From: Acanthornis magna
Lineage: Eukaryota > Chordata > Aves > Passeriformes > Acanthizidae
Direction of reading: 5' to 3'
Length of the DNA: 64,000 nucleotides
Assembly (NCBI GenBank): GCA_036785705.1
Contig: JAWUZG010000160.1
Location: 558,001-622,000 of the forward strand
This document shows positions 62,341-64,000 of this stretch, piece by piece (position 1 is the stretch's first letter; the number at the start of each line of letters is the position of its first letter). The translations under genes and the position numbers were made by a program. The notes under the pieces are model-generated. The model was not told the origin of the DNA and ran no database searches. It saw nothing but the letters and a program-made list of their open reading frames with translations.

Positions 62341-62975
62341 CAGTGCCGAACTGGGGCGCTCCCAGTATGGCCCCAGTGTGAAACTGGGGCGCTCCCAGTA
62401 TGGCCCCAGTGTGGAACTGGGGCACTCCCAGTATGGCCCCAGTGTGGAACTGGGGCACTCCCAGTATGGCCCCAGTGCGGAACTGGGACGCTCCCAGTAC
62501 AGCCCCAGTGTGGAACTGGGGAGCTCCCAGTACGGCCCCAGTGTGGAACTGGGGAGCTCCCAGTACGGCCCCAGTGTGGAACTGGGACGCTCCCAGTACA
62601 GCCCCAGTGCGGAACTGGGGAGTTTCCAGTATGGCCCCAGTGCCGAACTGGGGCACTCCCAGTACGGCCCCAGTGTGAAACTGGGGAGCTCCCAGAACAG
62701 CCCCAGTACGGAACTGGGGCACTCCCAGTACGGCCCCAGTGCGGAACTGGGGCAATCCCAGTACGGCCCCAGTACGGAACTGGGACGCTCCCAGTACGGC
62801 CCCAGTACGGAATTGGGGCACTCCCAGTACGGCCCCAGTGCAGAACTGGGGCACTCCCAGTATGGTCCCAGTACGGAACTGGGGGACTCCCAGTACAGCC
62901 CCAGTACGGCCCCAGTGCGGAACTGGGACACTCCCAGTACGGCCCCAGTACGGCCCCAGTGCAGCACTGGGATCT
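62341..62975. repeat. 33-bp minisatellite upstream of RORC
   Basis: About 19 copies of a 33-bp unit (ggaactggggcactcccagt plus atggccccagtgc). As 33 is a multiple of three, it is open in several frames on both strands; these are not taken as genes. Confidence 0.9.
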
Positions 62976-63069
62976 CTCAGCACTCGTGCCAGCCCCACAC
63001 ACGTGTGCCAGCCCCACACACACACAGGTGGTGGCACCTGGCTCTGTCACGCGTGGGTGATGACCCTCC

Positions 63070-64000
<931 letters not shown>

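Noticed and set aside
62341..62975. Long frames in several readings over the 33-bp array
   Set aside because: The unit length is a multiple of three without stops, so openness is not evidence of coding.

Overview
The window looks like a vertebrate nuclear chromosome, most likely a bird GC-rich microchromosome. It has four intron-containing genes whose proteins read as vertebrate orthologues, very high GC, CpG-island promoters, and introns made almost entirely of minisatellite arrays. The bird assignment is an inference from this texture; I saw no diagnostic bird retrotransposon.

All four genes lie on the minus strand, so transcription runs from high to low coordinates. From right to left: RORC (nuclear receptor ROR-gamma, 61360 to 53100, N-terminal exon not identified), TDRKH (tudor and KH piRNA factor, 52029 to 37940), MRPL9 (mitochondrial ribosomal protein bL9m, 37079 to 19787) and CELF3 (RNA-binding splicing factor, 16142 to 250, running off the left edge before RRM3). 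This matches the mammalian order CELF3-MRPL9-TDRKH-RORC. RIIAD1, OAZ3 and LINGO4, which sit between these genes in mammals, are not visible. The intergenic gaps are short: about 0.3 kb between TDRKH and MRPL9 and about 0.4 kb between RORC and TDRKH. I reconstructed 37 coding exons with consistent splice sites and reading phase. MRPL9 (237 codons) and TDRKH (727 codons) are complete.

Region by region: 1-16.2 kb CELF3 exons 9 to 1 among arrays; 8.5-8.9 kb an intronic CpG island with RFX X-boxes and a CRE; 16.2-19.8 kb CELF3 5' flank and repeats downstream of MRPL9; 19.8-37.1 kb MRPL9, including a 4-kb purine-rich array and a long inverted repeat at 36 kb; 37.1-37.35 kb an MRPL9 promoter made of a repeat carrying NRF1-like sites; 37.35-52.4 kb TDRKH; 52.4-52.65 kb six CCAAT boxes; 52.75-61.4 kb RORC; 61.4-64 kb RORC upstream repeats.

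The most unusual signal is that the minisatellites have captured exon edges. Next to at least ten exons, the flanking intron holds tandem copies of the acceptor plus first codons, or the last codons plus donor. Several copies still read as complete in-frame mini-exons: five 51-nt copies in TDRKH, two 69-nt copies in MRPL9, one 60-nt copy in CELF3 and one 48-nt copy in the TDRKH KH region. Two coding exons (TDRKH linker, RORC hinge) have themselves become in-frame minisatellites.
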